Assembly (NCBI GenBank): GCA_036378735.1
Contig: DASUVX010000163.1
Span: 1-20,788 of the forward strand
DNA length: 20,788 bases
Reading direction: 5' to 3'
From: GCA-003244245 sp036378735
GTDB lineage: Bacteria > Actinomycetota > Actinomycetes > Mycobacteriales > Pseudonocardiaceae
Made by a program: the position numbers and the translations under genes. Numbering within the stretch: the stretch's first letter is position 1; each line of letters starts with the position of its first letter. The notes beneath the pieces were generated by a model. The model saw only the letters and a list, made by a program, of their open reading frames with translations. It did not search any database and was not told the origin of the DNA. Shown piece by piece: positions 7,467-14,814 of the stretch.

Positions 7467-8321
7467 ATGGACGCAACGATGGAACGCGTCTCGGTCAACG
7501 GTGTTGAGCTGGAGTTCGACTCTGCGGGCTCGGGTGAGGCGGTGGTATTCATCCACGGCGCTGGTGTCGCGGACACCGGCCTGCCCTTGGCGGCCGAGCC
7601 GGCCCTGAGGGACCACTACCGGGTGATCCGATATCGGCGGCGGGGTTATGCCGGGAGCACCCCGATCCAGGGCCCAGTCTCGATCGCGGAACACGCGCAG
7701 GACTGCCGGGCGCTGCTGGGGGCACTCGATGTCACGCAGGCACACGTCGTCGGCCACTCCAACGGGGCTTTCGTGGCCCTGCAGTTGGCCGTCGCTGCCC
7801 CGGAGGTCATGTCCAGCCTGGCGCTGTTCGAGCCGCCGCTGCTCGCTGTGGTGAATCCACAGCAGATCGCCGAGGCAATGGGTCCGATCATAGAAAGGTA
7901 CCTGGCGGGTGATCCGATAGCCGCAGTCGATGGCTTCTTCTCCTGGGTGTGGGGCCCGGATTGGCGGGCGGAGGTGAGCCGCACGGTCCCGGGAGGTCCC
8001 GAACAGGCAGAAGACGATGCGGCCACGATGTTCGAGTCCGATGCGCCATCCCTGCAGGGGTGGTGCTTCGGCGCCGAGGAAGCGGCGCAAATCAACCAGC
8101 CGGTGCTGTTCCTGTCTGGGACAGACACCCTGGCGGTCCTTACCGAGGCCCGCGACCTGCTCCACGCGTGGCTGCCACAAACCGAGGACGATGTGATGCC
8201 CGGCGCCAATCACCTGCTCCACATGCGCCACCCGCTGACGCCGCCGCGAGGCTCGCCAAATTTTTCAAGCGCCATGCCGTCGCGGCTCTTCGATGACTCG
8301 CAACAGGAGGGATCATCATGA
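7467..8321 (+). CDS. Alpha/beta hydrolase with a shifted C-terminus
   Basis: The start at 7467 has AGGAGG 7 nt upstream; the ATG at 7461 is too close to that site. The 284-residue product has the alpha/beta-hydrolase pattern: oxyanion strand VVFIHGAG, the nucleophile elbow GHSNG (Ser98), an Asp in SGTDT (Asp220) and the catalytic His in GANHLLHM (His249). These make a Ser-Asp-His triad. After HMRHP (about 8234) the in-frame residues stop looking like the family. The frame that ends at 8296 gives ADAAARLAKFFKRHAV, the expected last helix. One lost C in the run at 8230-8233 accounts for this. The core and triad are complete, so the enzyme may still fold. The shifted frame now overlaps the next gene's start by 4 nt (ATGA). 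Substrate unknown; operon with the monooxygenase. Confidence 0.8.
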   Translation: MDATMERVSVNGVELEFDSAGSGEAVVFIHGAGVADTGLPLAAEPALRDHYRVIRYRRRGYAGSTPIQGPVSIAEHAQDCRALLGALDVTQAHVVGHSNGAFVALQLAVAAPEVMSSLALFEPPLLAVVNPQQIAEAMGPIIERYLAGDPIAAVDGFFSWVWGPDWRAEVSRTVPGGPEQAEDDAATMFESDAPSLQGWCFGAEEAAQINQPVLFLSGTDTLAVLTEARDLLHAWLPQTEDDVMPGANHLLHMRHPLTPPRGSPNFSSAMPSRLFDDSQQEGSS

Positions 8322-10021
8322 CTACCACCCGGCAGAAGGTCAAGGCTCCGATTGTGAGGTCGTCGAGGACCTTCCCGGTAATCGTGGTGGGGGCGGGTCA
8401 GGCTGGTCTTTCGGTGAGCCACGAGCTGACAGCTCTTGGCATCGATCACGTCGTTCTGGAACGGGCTCGGATTGGCCAGACCTGGCGTGATCTTTGGGAC
8501 AGCTTCTGTTTGGTCACGCCGAATTGGACACTGAGCTTGCCGGGGGCCCCCTACGCCGGCGACCATCCCGAGGGCTTTGCCCCCCGCGACGAGATCGTTC
8601 GCTATCTGGAGCGGTACGCGTCGAGCTTCGGTGCGCCCATTCGGGAGGGAGTGGCCGTCAACAGCCTGGAGCCCGGATCGAACGGCGGGTTGCTGCTGCG
8701 CACCTCGGCTGGCGATATGCAGGCGGAGTCCGTTGTCGTATGTACCGGCGCCTTTCAGCGACCGCATCGCCCCGACGCTGCGGCTGGGTTCCCGCCCGAG
8801 GTGGTTGTCATCGATGCCGAGGACTACCACAACCCCGCAGCGCTTGCGCCGGGGAAGGTCCTCGTGGTCGGCAGCGGCCAGACCGGGTGCCAGATCTCCG
8901 AGGAGCTGCACGAGTCGGGTCGCGATGTATACCTGGCCTGCGGGCGCGCGCCATGGGCGCCGCGGCGCGCCAACGGCAGTGACATCGTCACCTGGCTCAA
9001 GCAGACCACCTTCTTGGAAACGCCGCTCAGCGCGCTGCCCTCACCCGCAGCCCGGCTGGCCGCCAACCTTCAAACGACCGGCCACCGAGGCGGCCATGAC
9101 CTGCACTACCGCACGCTGCAGGCGATGGGTGTGCAACTGCTGGGTCGCCTAACCGGCGTCCAGGGACATCGGGCGTACTTCGCCGATGACCTGGCTGACT
9201 CGGTGGCCTTCGGTGACGCCCGCTACGCCGACCTTCGACAGCTGCTCACCGAGCAGCTGCCCGCCAAGGGCATGGCGGTGCCCGAGCTGCCCGACCCCCC
9301 GCCGTTTCACACCGACCCACCGCGAGAGCTGAAGCTCAAAGGTATCGGCGCGGTGATCCTGACCTCCGGGTTCCGCCCCGACTACGCCCACTGGATACGG
9401 TTTCCCGCCTTCGATGCCACGGGCTTTCCGCTCACCGACAACGGCGCGAGCATGGTAGTCCCGGGTCTGTTCTTCTGCGGCGTCCACTTCCTACGCAAGC
9501 GCAAGTCGGGATTCCTGGTTGGCGTGGGCGAGGATGCCACCATCGTGGCCCGCTCAATGCCCGCAATCGATCACACCACAGCACGGCCCGCTCCTGAGCA
9601 CCATGACGCCGCTGGAGCGCAAGGCCCATCGGTGGCGGGGTGCCCCCCTCAGCGCAGTGCTTGGACGAGGGCCTCTGGCGCGTCCAAGGGTGGGTCGTCC
9701 GCGCAGTCCTCGATCACCTGCAGGGGCCATCCGTACCGGGCACTGGCTGCTTCGGCGGTGCGCACCGGCGTCGCCAGATCGTGGCGCCCCCAGACCCGGG
9801 TGGTCGCAGCCGTGATCCGCGCCAGGTCGTCCGGCGGGATCGGCGGTCCACCGAAGTGCCCCATCAAGACCCCGAGGGCCTCGACCGTTTGCGGGTGCTG
9901 GGTCCCGACCACGTCCATGTCCTGCACACCCGCCACGCCCTGGCTCGATGGCGGGGAGAAGCTGGTGATTTCGTTGGTGCCGCCAAGCGGGTGCTGGGCC
10001 CTGAGCACCCCGACACTTTGA
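8318..10021 (+). CDS. Flavin-dependent monooxygenase (YUCCA/CzcO-like) with a read-through tail
   Basis: AGGAGG lies 7 nt before the ATG. Residues 21-45 carry the FAD loop (VVGAGQAGLS) and 182-192 the NADP loop (VVGSGQTGC). The pieces TWRDLWDSFCLVTPNWTLS, GFRPDYAHWI and FLRKRKSGFLVGVGEDAT match COG2072-type monooxygenases. These use NADPH and O2 to hydroxylate or oxygenate small organic compounds. Family members are about 400-430 residues. Similarity here ends near residue 413 (nt 9557), but the frame stays open to residue 567. The tail is Pro/Ser/Arg-rich and crosses a hydrolase fragment on the other strand and a TPR fragment in another frame. The native stop was probably lost at the junction. 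The enzyme core looks intact. Confidence 0.82.
   Translation: MTTTRQKVKAPIVRSSRTFPVIVVGAGQAGLSVSHELTALGIDHVVLERARIGQTWRDLWDSFCLVTPNWTLSLPGAPYAGDHPEGFAPRDEIVRYLERYASSFGAPIREGVAVNSLEPGSNGGLLLRTSAGDMQAESVVVCTGAFQRPHRPDAAAGFPPEVVVIDAEDYHNPAALAPGKVLVVGSGQTGCQISEELHESGRDVYLACGRAPWAPRRANGSDIVTWLKQTTFLETPLSALPSPAARLAANLQTTGHRGGHDLHYRTLQAMGVQLLGRLTGVQGHRAYFADDLADSVAFGDARYADLRQLLTEQLPAKGMAVPELPDPPPFHTDPPRELKLKGIGAVILTSGFRPDYAHWIRFPAFDATGFPLTDNGASMVVPGLFFCGVHFLRKRKSGFLVGVGEDATIVARSMPAIDHTTARPAPEHHDAAGAQGPSVAGCPPQRSAWTRASGASKGGSSAQSSITCRGHPYRALAASAVRTGVARSWRPQTRVVAAVIRARSSGGIGGPPKCPIKTPRASTVCGCWVPTTSMSCTPATPWLDGGEKLVISLVPPSGCWALSTPTL
9649..9855 (-). pseudogene. Alpha/beta hydrolase C-terminal fragment
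   Basis: The minus frame reads the end of an alpha/beta hydrolase: LARITAATTRVWGRHDLATP, then PLQVIEDCADDPP, LDAPEALVQALR and a stop at 9651-9649. The Asp of the triad is in GRHD. The usual His region is replaced by CADDPP, a variant I recall from one hydrolase subfamily. Sequence further upstream in this frame (9860-10161) is not hydrolase-like but antisense to a TPR fragment, so only about the last 68 residues remain. It lies antisense to the tail of the monooxygenase ORF. Confidence 0.6.
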
Positions 10022-10083
10022 AGATCCGCCACGCTCTCGCCTACTGGCAGGACCAGGCCAGCGACTTGTATCGCACCGACTGA
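9862..10083 (+). pseudogene. TPR fragment (kinesin-light-chain-like repeats)
   Basis: The plus frame ending at a TGA at 10081-10083 encodes two degenerate repeats: DRLRVLGPDHVHVLHTRHAL-ARWRGEAGD, then RVLGPEHPDTLKIRHALAYW. This is the repeat LGP.HPDTL..RH.LA.W found at the C-terminus of NB-ARC/TPR proteins in actinomycetes. There is no start codon of its own and no N-terminal domain. The fragment starts within about 10 bp of the hydrolase fragment on the other strand, so the two are joined back to back. Confidence 0.6.
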
Positions 10084-10230
10084 AGGTTCAGCGACGCGTC
10101 TTGCAAAATGACGTATGCCGAGCCGTGTCGCCTCTAACGACGGTCTTCGCGCCGAATACATGTGTGTGGGCTGGTCGAGCAGCCCTCATGGAGGCGCGTA
10201 GCCCGCTTCAGGCACCCTGTAAATGCCGAA

Positions 10231-10621
10231 AACCTCGGCGACCGCGCAGCTCAGTTCAAGTTTGTTGGGCCGAGACCGCGACAGCAAATTCACCAGCGTC
10301 TTTGGTGCCGTGTTCGCCAGTGAGAGTATCCGCATCCTCCGCACGCCGGTTCGGGCGCCCCAGGCGAACGCGATCGCCGAACGATGGGTCGGAACTGTCC
10401 GCCGTGAAATGCTGGACCGGATACTGATCATCAGCCGCCGCCATCTCACGGCAGTGCTGGCCGAGTACGTAGCGCACTTCAACCACCATCGCCCGCGCCG
10501 CTCCCCGCACCAGGCAGCACCACTGAGGTCACTACCACCACCTGCGGCGCCATCCCAGCTTCGCCTCCAACGTCACGATCTGCTCGACGGGCTGGTACAC
10601 GGATACACCCAGGTCGCATGA
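10231..10621 (+). pseudogene. Integrase-core (DDE) transposase, C-terminal remnant
   Basis: The frame ending at 10621 reads GRDRDSKFTSVFGAVFAS, then RTPVRAPQANAIAERWVGT and EYVAHFNHHRPRRSPHQ, the last half of an rve-type transposase. The Asp in RDRDSKF and the Glu in NAIAERW would be the second and third catalytic residues. The preceding piece, NLGDRAAQFKF (10231-10263), is in a different frame, so there is a frameshift just before RDRD. The N-terminal half is absent. A second relic of the same family lies at 16581-17092. Confidence 0.75.
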
Positions 10622-10658
10622 CGTGGATGACCAGTTCGGCGCCCACAACCTCGACGTT

Positions 10659-10938
10659 GATGCGCTCGCTTTTCGGCTAAGCGCAAGCGGCACCCGAGAC
10701 GCGACCACATCCTCGCTGCCGCCGCGGCACGTCTGCGCGATGCACCATGGTCACCGCGCCACGGCAGGGCCCTAAGGGCTAGACACAGCAAACCTCTGGC
10801 CCCGGATCCACGGCTGACCAGGCAAATCCCGCACCGTGCACGCTGAGACCGTGCCGGCGGGGCGTGCCTCCAGCCATGAGGTGCAAGGTCCTCCCTGCGC
10901 CACGGACCCATCTACCTCACACCGCAACCATCCGGTGA
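10659..10938. repeat. 280-bp diverged direct repeat, copy A
   Basis: This segment begins GATGCGCTCGCTTTT, contains GCTGACCAGGCAAATC and GGTCCTCCCTGCGCCA, and ends near CCATCCGGTG. The same landmarks occur in the same order and orientation at 20507-20783. Identity is high in the last 130 bp and lower in the middle. Copy A starts 37 bp after the transposase remnant, so it may be the non-coding end of an insertion sequence. It could also be an independent repeat or RNA element. No clear gene is visible in it. Confidence 0.65.
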
Positions 10939-11053
10939 ACGGCCAACCAGGCGAGTCACCTGGTGGCTCAAATGCCCCCAGAAATGCAACCACCACCGTC
11001 CACACCACATCGGGAAGTGATCACCATATCAGTGTTTGTGCTGGTAGAAGGGA

Positions 11054-11105
11054 GGAAGCGGAGGGATTCGAACCCCCGGTGCCTCTCGGCACGCTCGCTT
11101 TCAAG
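11054..11105 (-). other. 3' half of a tRNA-Ser(UGA) gene: attachment-site scar
   Basis: Read on the minus strand, the segment gives the anticodon loop CTTGAAA (anticodon TGA), the 3' anticodon stem GCGAG, a variable-arm hairpin GTGCC-GAGA-GGCAC, a T-arm GGGGG-TTCGAAT-CCCTC and the 3' acceptor strand CGCTTCC. The long variable arm is typical of tRNA-Ser. The sequence 5' of the loop does not pair with GCGAG and there is no D-arm or 5' acceptor strand, so only the 3' half is present. Integrative elements of actinomycetes often use exactly this part of a tRNA gene as the att core. Confidence 0.75.
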
Positions 11106-11157
11106 GTCGTCGACCCACTGATCAGCGGTGACCGCCCCAGCAGTATGGGCAGGTCGT

Positions 11158-11185
11158 AGGCCCGGGCATGACCACTCCCGGGCCT
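11158..11185. terminator. GC-rich hairpin next to the tRNA half
   Basis: AGGCCCGGG (11158-11166) and CCCGGGCCT (11177-11185) form a perfect 9-bp stem with a 10-nt loop. There is no T-run, as is common for actinobacterial terminators. It lies on the presumed element side of the tRNA-Ser half, 52 bp from it. Confidence 0.5.
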
Positions 11186-11582
11186 TACTGATCGCGGGCG
11201 AATGCAACCACAAATGCCACCACTGCGGTCCCTGTCAGTCGGCACAGCGTAGACGAGATGATTCGTGTGGATGATCACGGGCGATTGCTGCACATGCACC
11301 GATTCGTCCCCGACCTAAGCCCTACTGATAGTCGTCTTCATCGACGGGGACGGACCGCTGCTGATCGATCGCGTCGACGACATCGGCTTCGGCGTCGAAG
11401 GGAAGCCGAGGTGACCGCATGGCCATCTCCTCGCGGTGAATGGACTCCGCTGGCATAGCCATCTGGTCGCGGCTAGCATCGGTGCAGACCGACTACTTTT
11501 CGTGCGCGCGCGTCCGAGCCTGCGCCGTTCTCGGCCTCACCATAACACCGGCTGCAGTTCCCGCCGGGACGGGACCGCCGAC
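11186..11582. other. Gap with no supported gene
   Basis: About 400 bp separate the hairpin from the DUF5994 gene. One short plus-frame stretch (11330-11413) reads VVFIDGDGPLLIDRVDDIGF and ends at a TGA. It looks coding-like but has no start and no family I recognise, so it may be a gene fragment. The decamer ATGCAACCAC occurs at 11201 and also at 10984, on either side of the tRNA half. Nothing else is evident. Confidence 0.3.
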
Positions 11583-12011
11583 ATGACGTCGGATTACACC
11601 ACCAACTCAGATCACATCGATGCGCAGCGCGTGGTTAACGGTGATTGCTTGGCACGCCTGAGCCTGAAGCCGACTAGTTCCGCCAGGGGCGCTCTGGACG
11701 GGGCGTGGTGGCCGCGCTCGAGGGATCCTTCCATCGAGCTTGGCCCACTGGTCGAGGAACTCGGAGCCCAGCGAACCCCGGTCCGGGGGATTGCGTTGAC
11801 CAGGGGCGGCTGGGACAGCGCTCCTGGCCGAATCCAGCTCGCCAGCGGCCGGAAGGTCGCCGTGGACTGGGTGCGGAACGGGGACGTGAGCATGATCCGA
11901 ATCATCGACACCAACTATCAGCGGATCAATCTCCTCGTCATCCCTGTCGACACCAGGCCAGCCATCGCTGAGCTGGCACTGACCATGGTTACCGACGGCC
12001 ACGATCCCTGA
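11583..12011 (+). CDS. DUF5994 family protein
   Basis: The 142-residue protein from the ATG at 11583 has the family pattern: ARLSLKP near the start, LDGAWWPRSRD in the middle, then a strand-rich C-terminal half (KVAVDWVRNGDVSMIRI, RINLLVIPVDT) ending in a helix PAIAELALTM. DUF5994 proteins are small actinobacterial proteins of unknown function, frequently present in several copies per genome. The frame is open upstream to 11436, but those residues are Arg-rich and not family-like, so the later ATG is preferred although its ribosome site (GGGACGGGA) is weak. No operon partner is obvious. Confidence 0.8.
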   Translation: MTSDYTTNSDHIDAQRVVNGDCLARLSLKPTSSARGALDGAWWPRSRDPSIELGPLVEELGAQRTPVRGIALTRGGWDSAPGRIQLASGRKVAVDWVRNGDVSMIRIIDTNYQRINLLVIPVDTRPAIAELALTMVTDGHDP

Positions 12012-12109
12012 CATCACCACTTCTGATAGCCGCGACCCCTGTGTCCGGGCGCTCTGCGCCGAAAGCCCCCCATCCCCGGCCAACGAACACGGCGCCTCAG
12101 ACCGCTGTG

Positions 12110-12285
12110 CCCCCGACCAAGTCTCTGGCATCCGACCCAGCCACGTCGTCGGCCGCCGACGCATCTGCCACACGAGTCCAGCTGAGCAGATCGATCTCCC
12201 CTCCCCGATCGGAAGAATCCTCGACATGACTATGGGCGAGAGGATCAAGACCCGACAGCAGCTGCTCGACCAACAAGCCGACGCC
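12110..12285 (+). repeat. Duplicated leader plus gene start, copy 1
   Basis: About 115 bp of non-coding leader and the first 20 codons of the following ORF match 15714-15895. Shared landmarks are CCCCGACCA, CGTCGTC followed by GCCGCCGACGC, CCCGATCGGAAG before the start, and the codons for MTMG and RIKTRQQLLD. The leader is nearly as well kept as the coding part, so it probably carries the promoter. Confidence 0.7.
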
Positions 12286-12357
12286 GCGAGAACGCGGGCA
12301 ACGCCACCGACAAACGCCCGCACGACAGTGCGCACCTCGAACCAAAGGCACCGTTGA
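12226..12357 (+). pseudogene. Broken paralogue of the MTMG-RIKTRQQLLD small gene
   Basis: The ATG at 12226 opens a frame of 43 codons that begins like the intact gene at 15836 (MTMGERIKTRQQLLDQQADA). After about codon 20 the frame is no longer similar. The next frame continues with NAGNATDKRPHDSAHLEP, comparable to ATHGNDRHDESARP in the intact copy. A frameshift near 12286 therefore cut the gene, and the C-terminal half is not present. It lies directly upstream of the sigma factor gene. Function unknown. Confidence 0.6.
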
Positions 12358-12507
12358 CGAGAGCACACAGCACGCTCTGACCGCAACCCGCGCGGATCGG
12401 CTGTAGAGCCAGTCTGCTCCGGACCCGCGGGCAACCAAGTACATCAACCAGATACAACAACTACGGCGCGCCGAGAGTAATGCGTGCCACCCCGGAGGCC
12501 ACTGGAC

Positions 12508-13758
12508 GTGCGCGTCCGCCGCAACCTTGCGCGGGCCCGCCCGCAACCACCCGGCAACCCCACAAAGACGGGCACCAAACCCGCCACCGTGACTGAACCC
12601 ACCGCTGACCCCGAAGGCAACCGCCGGGACAACCCCGAGGTCGAGGTCGCCCCCGACGGGACTACTGACATCGAAACTGGCCCAGCTGTCGAGGACCTGG
12701 CCCACGGTGAGCCCGGGCAGATCACCGTGGACGCCGACGGGACAGAAGCGCCCAGCAGCGCCTGTGCGGAGGACTTGGTCTGGGACGAGGAAGAGTCCCA
12801 GGTGCTGCGCCAAGCCCGCAAGGACGCCGAACTCACTGCCTCGACCGACGCAGTCCGCACGTATCTCAAGCAAATCGGCAAGATCGGGCTGCTCAACGCC
12901 GCGGAGGAGGTCGAACTCGCCCGGCGCATCGAGGCCGGGCTCTACGCCGCCGAGCGGTTAAGCCGGGCCGAGGACGCGGCCGAGACACTCCCCCCGCAGC
13001 TGCACCGTGACCTGCGCTGGATCGTACGCGACGGCCAGGGCGCCAAAACCCACCTGCTGGGGGCCAACCTGCGGCTGGTCGTCTCGCTGGCCAAGCGCTA
13101 CACCGGCCGCGGCATGCCCTTCCTGGACCTAATTCAGGAGGGCAACGTGGGCCTGATCCGCGCGATGGAGAAATTCGATTACACCAAGGGCTACAAGTTC
13201 TCCACCTACGCCACCTGGTGGATCCGCCAAGCCATCACCCGAGCGATGGCCGACCAGAGCCGAACCGTCCGGATCCCTGTGCACATCAGCGAGGTGATCA
13301 ACGCACTGGGCCACCTGAAACGCGAACTACTTCAAGACTTCGGCCGCGAACCCACCACCGAGGAACTGGCCAGGGAAATGGACATCACCCCAAAGAAAGT
13401 GCTGGAGATCCAGCACTACGCCCGGGAACCCCTCTCATTGGACCAGACCATCGGCGAAGAAGGCAATTCCCAGCTCGGCGACTTCATCCACGACCCCGAA
13501 GCCGTGCTCACGATAGAGGCAGTCTCCTTCACCCTGCTGCAGGAGGACCTGCACGCCATGCTGGCCACGCTATCCGAGCGAGAGGCCAACATTGTGCGGC
13601 TGAGATTCGGACTCATCGACGGCCGACCCCATACGCTCGATGAAATCGGCCATGTCCACGGAGTCACCCGAGAACGCATCCGGCAAATCGAATCCAAGGC
13701 AATGGCCAAGCTGCGCCACCCCTCCCGCTCCCAAGCCCTGCGCGACTACCTCGACTAA
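12508..13758 (+). CDS. RNA polymerase sigma-70 factor, primary type (HrdB/SigA-like)
   Basis: I choose the GTG at 12508 because GGAGG ends 9 nt upstream; the frame is open from 12484. The 416-residue protein has an acidic, Pro-rich N-terminus, region 1.2 around TDAVRTYLKQIGKIGLLNAA (residues 113-132), region 2 with NLRLVVSLAKRY and KFSTYATWWIRQAITRAMAD (to about 250), region 3 (GREPTTEELAREM) and region 4 with ATLSEREANIVRLRFGL plus the helix-turn-helix TLDEIGHVHGVTRERIRQIE. All the elements that recognise -10 and -35 boxes are present, as in group 1/2 sigma factors. The surroundings (broken small genes, transposase relics) suggest an extra copy rather than the housekeeping gene. That is inference; the genome context would decide. 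Confidence 0.88.
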   Translation: MRVRRNLARARPQPPGNPTKTGTKPATVTEPTADPEGNRRDNPEVEVAPDGTTDIETGPAVEDLAHGEPGQITVDADGTEAPSSACAEDLVWDEEESQVLRQARKDAELTASTDAVRTYLKQIGKIGLLNAAEEVELARRIEAGLYAAERLSRAEDAAETLPPQLHRDLRWIVRDGQGAKTHLLGANLRLVVSLAKRYTGRGMPFLDLIQEGNVGLIRAMEKFDYTKGYKFSTYATWWIRQAITRAMADQSRTVRIPVHISEVINALGHLKRELLQDFGREPTTEELAREMDITPKKVLEIQHYAREPLSLDQTIGEEGNSQLGDFIHDPEAVLTIEAVSFTLLQEDLHAMLATLSEREANIVRLRFGLIDGRPHTLDEIGHVHGVTRERIRQIESKAMAKLRHPSRSQALRDYLD

Positions 13759-13801
13759 TGATGTAACCACACCCGCACAACCCGTGAAGGAGACAGCAAA
13801 T

Positions 13802-13990
13802 ATGAACAACCACACCATAACGATAGAGAGAGTTCCGGGAGCTTCATCATATTTGGGCAGAACTCCAGCCCACGATTATCAGGCTAACTGCTCGTGTGGC
13901 TGGGTGAGCAGCCCGGCCTGGTTAAAATCCACTGTTCGTCGCGTCGCCGAGTACCACACGTCCGCGGCGAGTGTCACATCAACAGCATAA
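13802..13990 (+). CDS. Small CxCGW protein of unknown function
   Basis: A GAAGGAG ribosome site precedes the ATG at 13802. The 62-residue product has the core HDYQANCSCGWVSSPAWLK. Similar small actinobacterial proteins contain a C-x-C-G-W motif followed by a helix and a late His (here VAEYHTSA). The Cys pair may bind metal together with His residues, but this is a guess. It lies 43 bp after the sigma factor gene in the same direction and may be co-transcribed. Its first 20 codons are AT-richer than its neighbours. Confidence 0.6.
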   Translation: MNNHTITIERVPGASSYLGRTPAHDYQANCSCGWVSSPAWLKSTVRRVAEYHTSAASVTSTA

Positions 13991-14149
13991 AACGCAACCG
14001 TACCCCGCACTCGGTGCTGCTCGCCGACGTGACGCGATACCCACTTCGCTCCCCGTCCTGCGACAGCAACACTCCGTGTGCCAATAACATGCCCCATTAC
14101 CACCGGACACAGCTGGCCCACGGATAGACCACCGTCAGTGGTCCCAGGG
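13991..14149. other. Intergenic sequence
   Basis: I see no gene, hairpin or repeat in this stretch. It begins the 820-bp span without an intact gene that ends at 14814. Confidence 0.4.
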
Positions 14150-14363
14150 CTACAGGGGGTCGGGTTCCCACGCCTGCGGGTCGGTGATATTGACGTGTCG
14201 GGCGTGGCAACTCCCAGCCGGAATGGCGGCCACCGTCACCACAATGTCGGCGTCCTCCGGCGTCAGCGGTGCAGCTGTGCTGGCCGGCGGCTGCCTCACC
14301 GTGCTGGTAGTCGGCGATGAGGATGTGCTGGTGCCCTGAGGGAGCCGCACCCAGCCAGCGCAA
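14150..14363 (-). pseudogene. Unidentified minus-strand gene remnant with a frameshift
   Basis: Two minus frames look coding (nearly all third positions G or C, sensible residues). The first gives HQHILIADYQHGEAAAG. The second gives EDADIVVTVAAIPAGSCHAR, then HVNITDPQAWEPDPL and a stop at about 14150. They join if one frameshift is assumed near 14270. I do not recognise the family. The piece has no convincing start. Confidence 0.3.
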
Positions 14364-14402
14364 CCCCTACCCTGGCGTTCCGACAGGATCGTTTTCCCTG
14401 GG

Positions 14403-14500
14403 TCAGCGCCGTACAGTCTCTCGTGAGAGCAGCCGCTCGTCCGGGAACGAGCGCAGGATCGCCACCACTGCCGACGCGGCATTCGTCACAATGGATCAGC
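14403..14500 (-). pseudogene. Unidentified minus-strand gene end
   Basis: A minus frame ending at a TGA at 14405-14403 reads VTNAASAVVAILRSFPDERL then LSRETVRR, with G/C-rich third positions. It looks like the last 30 residues of a helical protein. Nothing upstream in that frame is recognisable. It may belong to the same decayed locus as the remnant at 14150-14363. Confidence 0.25.
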
Positions 14501-14750
14501 GTCCGCGGCGAGGATCTACTGGTCGCCCAGGGAGACGGGACTGACGGACGCAGTCGATCTCCACCCGGGCTGGGCACGAAAGTGGGCGCCTCCCGCTCGC
14601 GGACCGCGCGCAACTTACTGGATCGACCGGTAAGACAATCTTCCAACGATCACCATCCTGGTCTGGTTGCCGGTCGGGTGCTCTCGGTCGGGCAGCAGTT
14701 CGCCGTTCGTCGGCTTGCCCTGCGCCTAGAAGCTGCCCTCATACACGGCA
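14501..14750. other. Gap with no supported gene
   Basis: No frame in this stretch looks convincing on either strand and no hairpin stands out. It ends at the tandem repeat that precedes the 100-aa gene. Confidence 0.3.
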
Positions 14751-14802
14751 ACGGTTTGACGGTTTGACGGTTTGACGGTTTGACGGCTTGACGGCTTGAC
14801 GG
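14751..14802 (+). repeat. Tandem 8-bp repeat array
   Basis: Four copies of ACGGTTTG are followed by two of ACGGCTTG and a partial ACGG, with no interruptions. Every unit junction creates TTGACG, close to the -35 consensus TTGACA. The array ends 12 bp before the ATG of the 100-aa gene. Confidence 0.95.
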
Positions 14803-14808
14803 CAAACT
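14780..14808 (+). promoter_or_regulatory. Possible repeat-borne promoter for a leaderless transcript
   Basis: TTGACG at 14780-14785 (inside the array) is followed after 17 bp by CAAACT at 14803-14808, a partial -10 box. Transcription would then start at about 14815, the A of the ATG. That fits the GAGGAG directly touching the ATG, where it could not serve as a normal ribosome site. This is inference from spacing. Confidence 0.35.
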
Positions 14809-14814
14809 GAGGAG

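Noticed and set aside
6644..7576. Minus-strand frame of 310 codons
   Set aside because: It is antisense to the TPR gene and the hydrolase start.
11054..11140. Complete tRNA-Ser gene on the minus strand
   Set aside because: The sequence 5' of the anticodon loop does not pair with the GCGAG stem and no D-arm or 5' acceptor strand is present, so only the 3' half exists.
11607..12434. Minus-strand frame of 275 codons
   Set aside because: It is antisense to the DUF5994 gene and the duplicated leader, with no recognisable features.
12484..12507. GTG at 12484 as the sigma factor start
   Set aside because: It has no proper ribosome site, while GTG 12508 has GGAGG at a good distance. The eight extra residues are not family-like.
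14751..14802. CRISPR array
   Set aside because: The 8-bp units are contiguous with no spacers; it is a simple tandem repeat.
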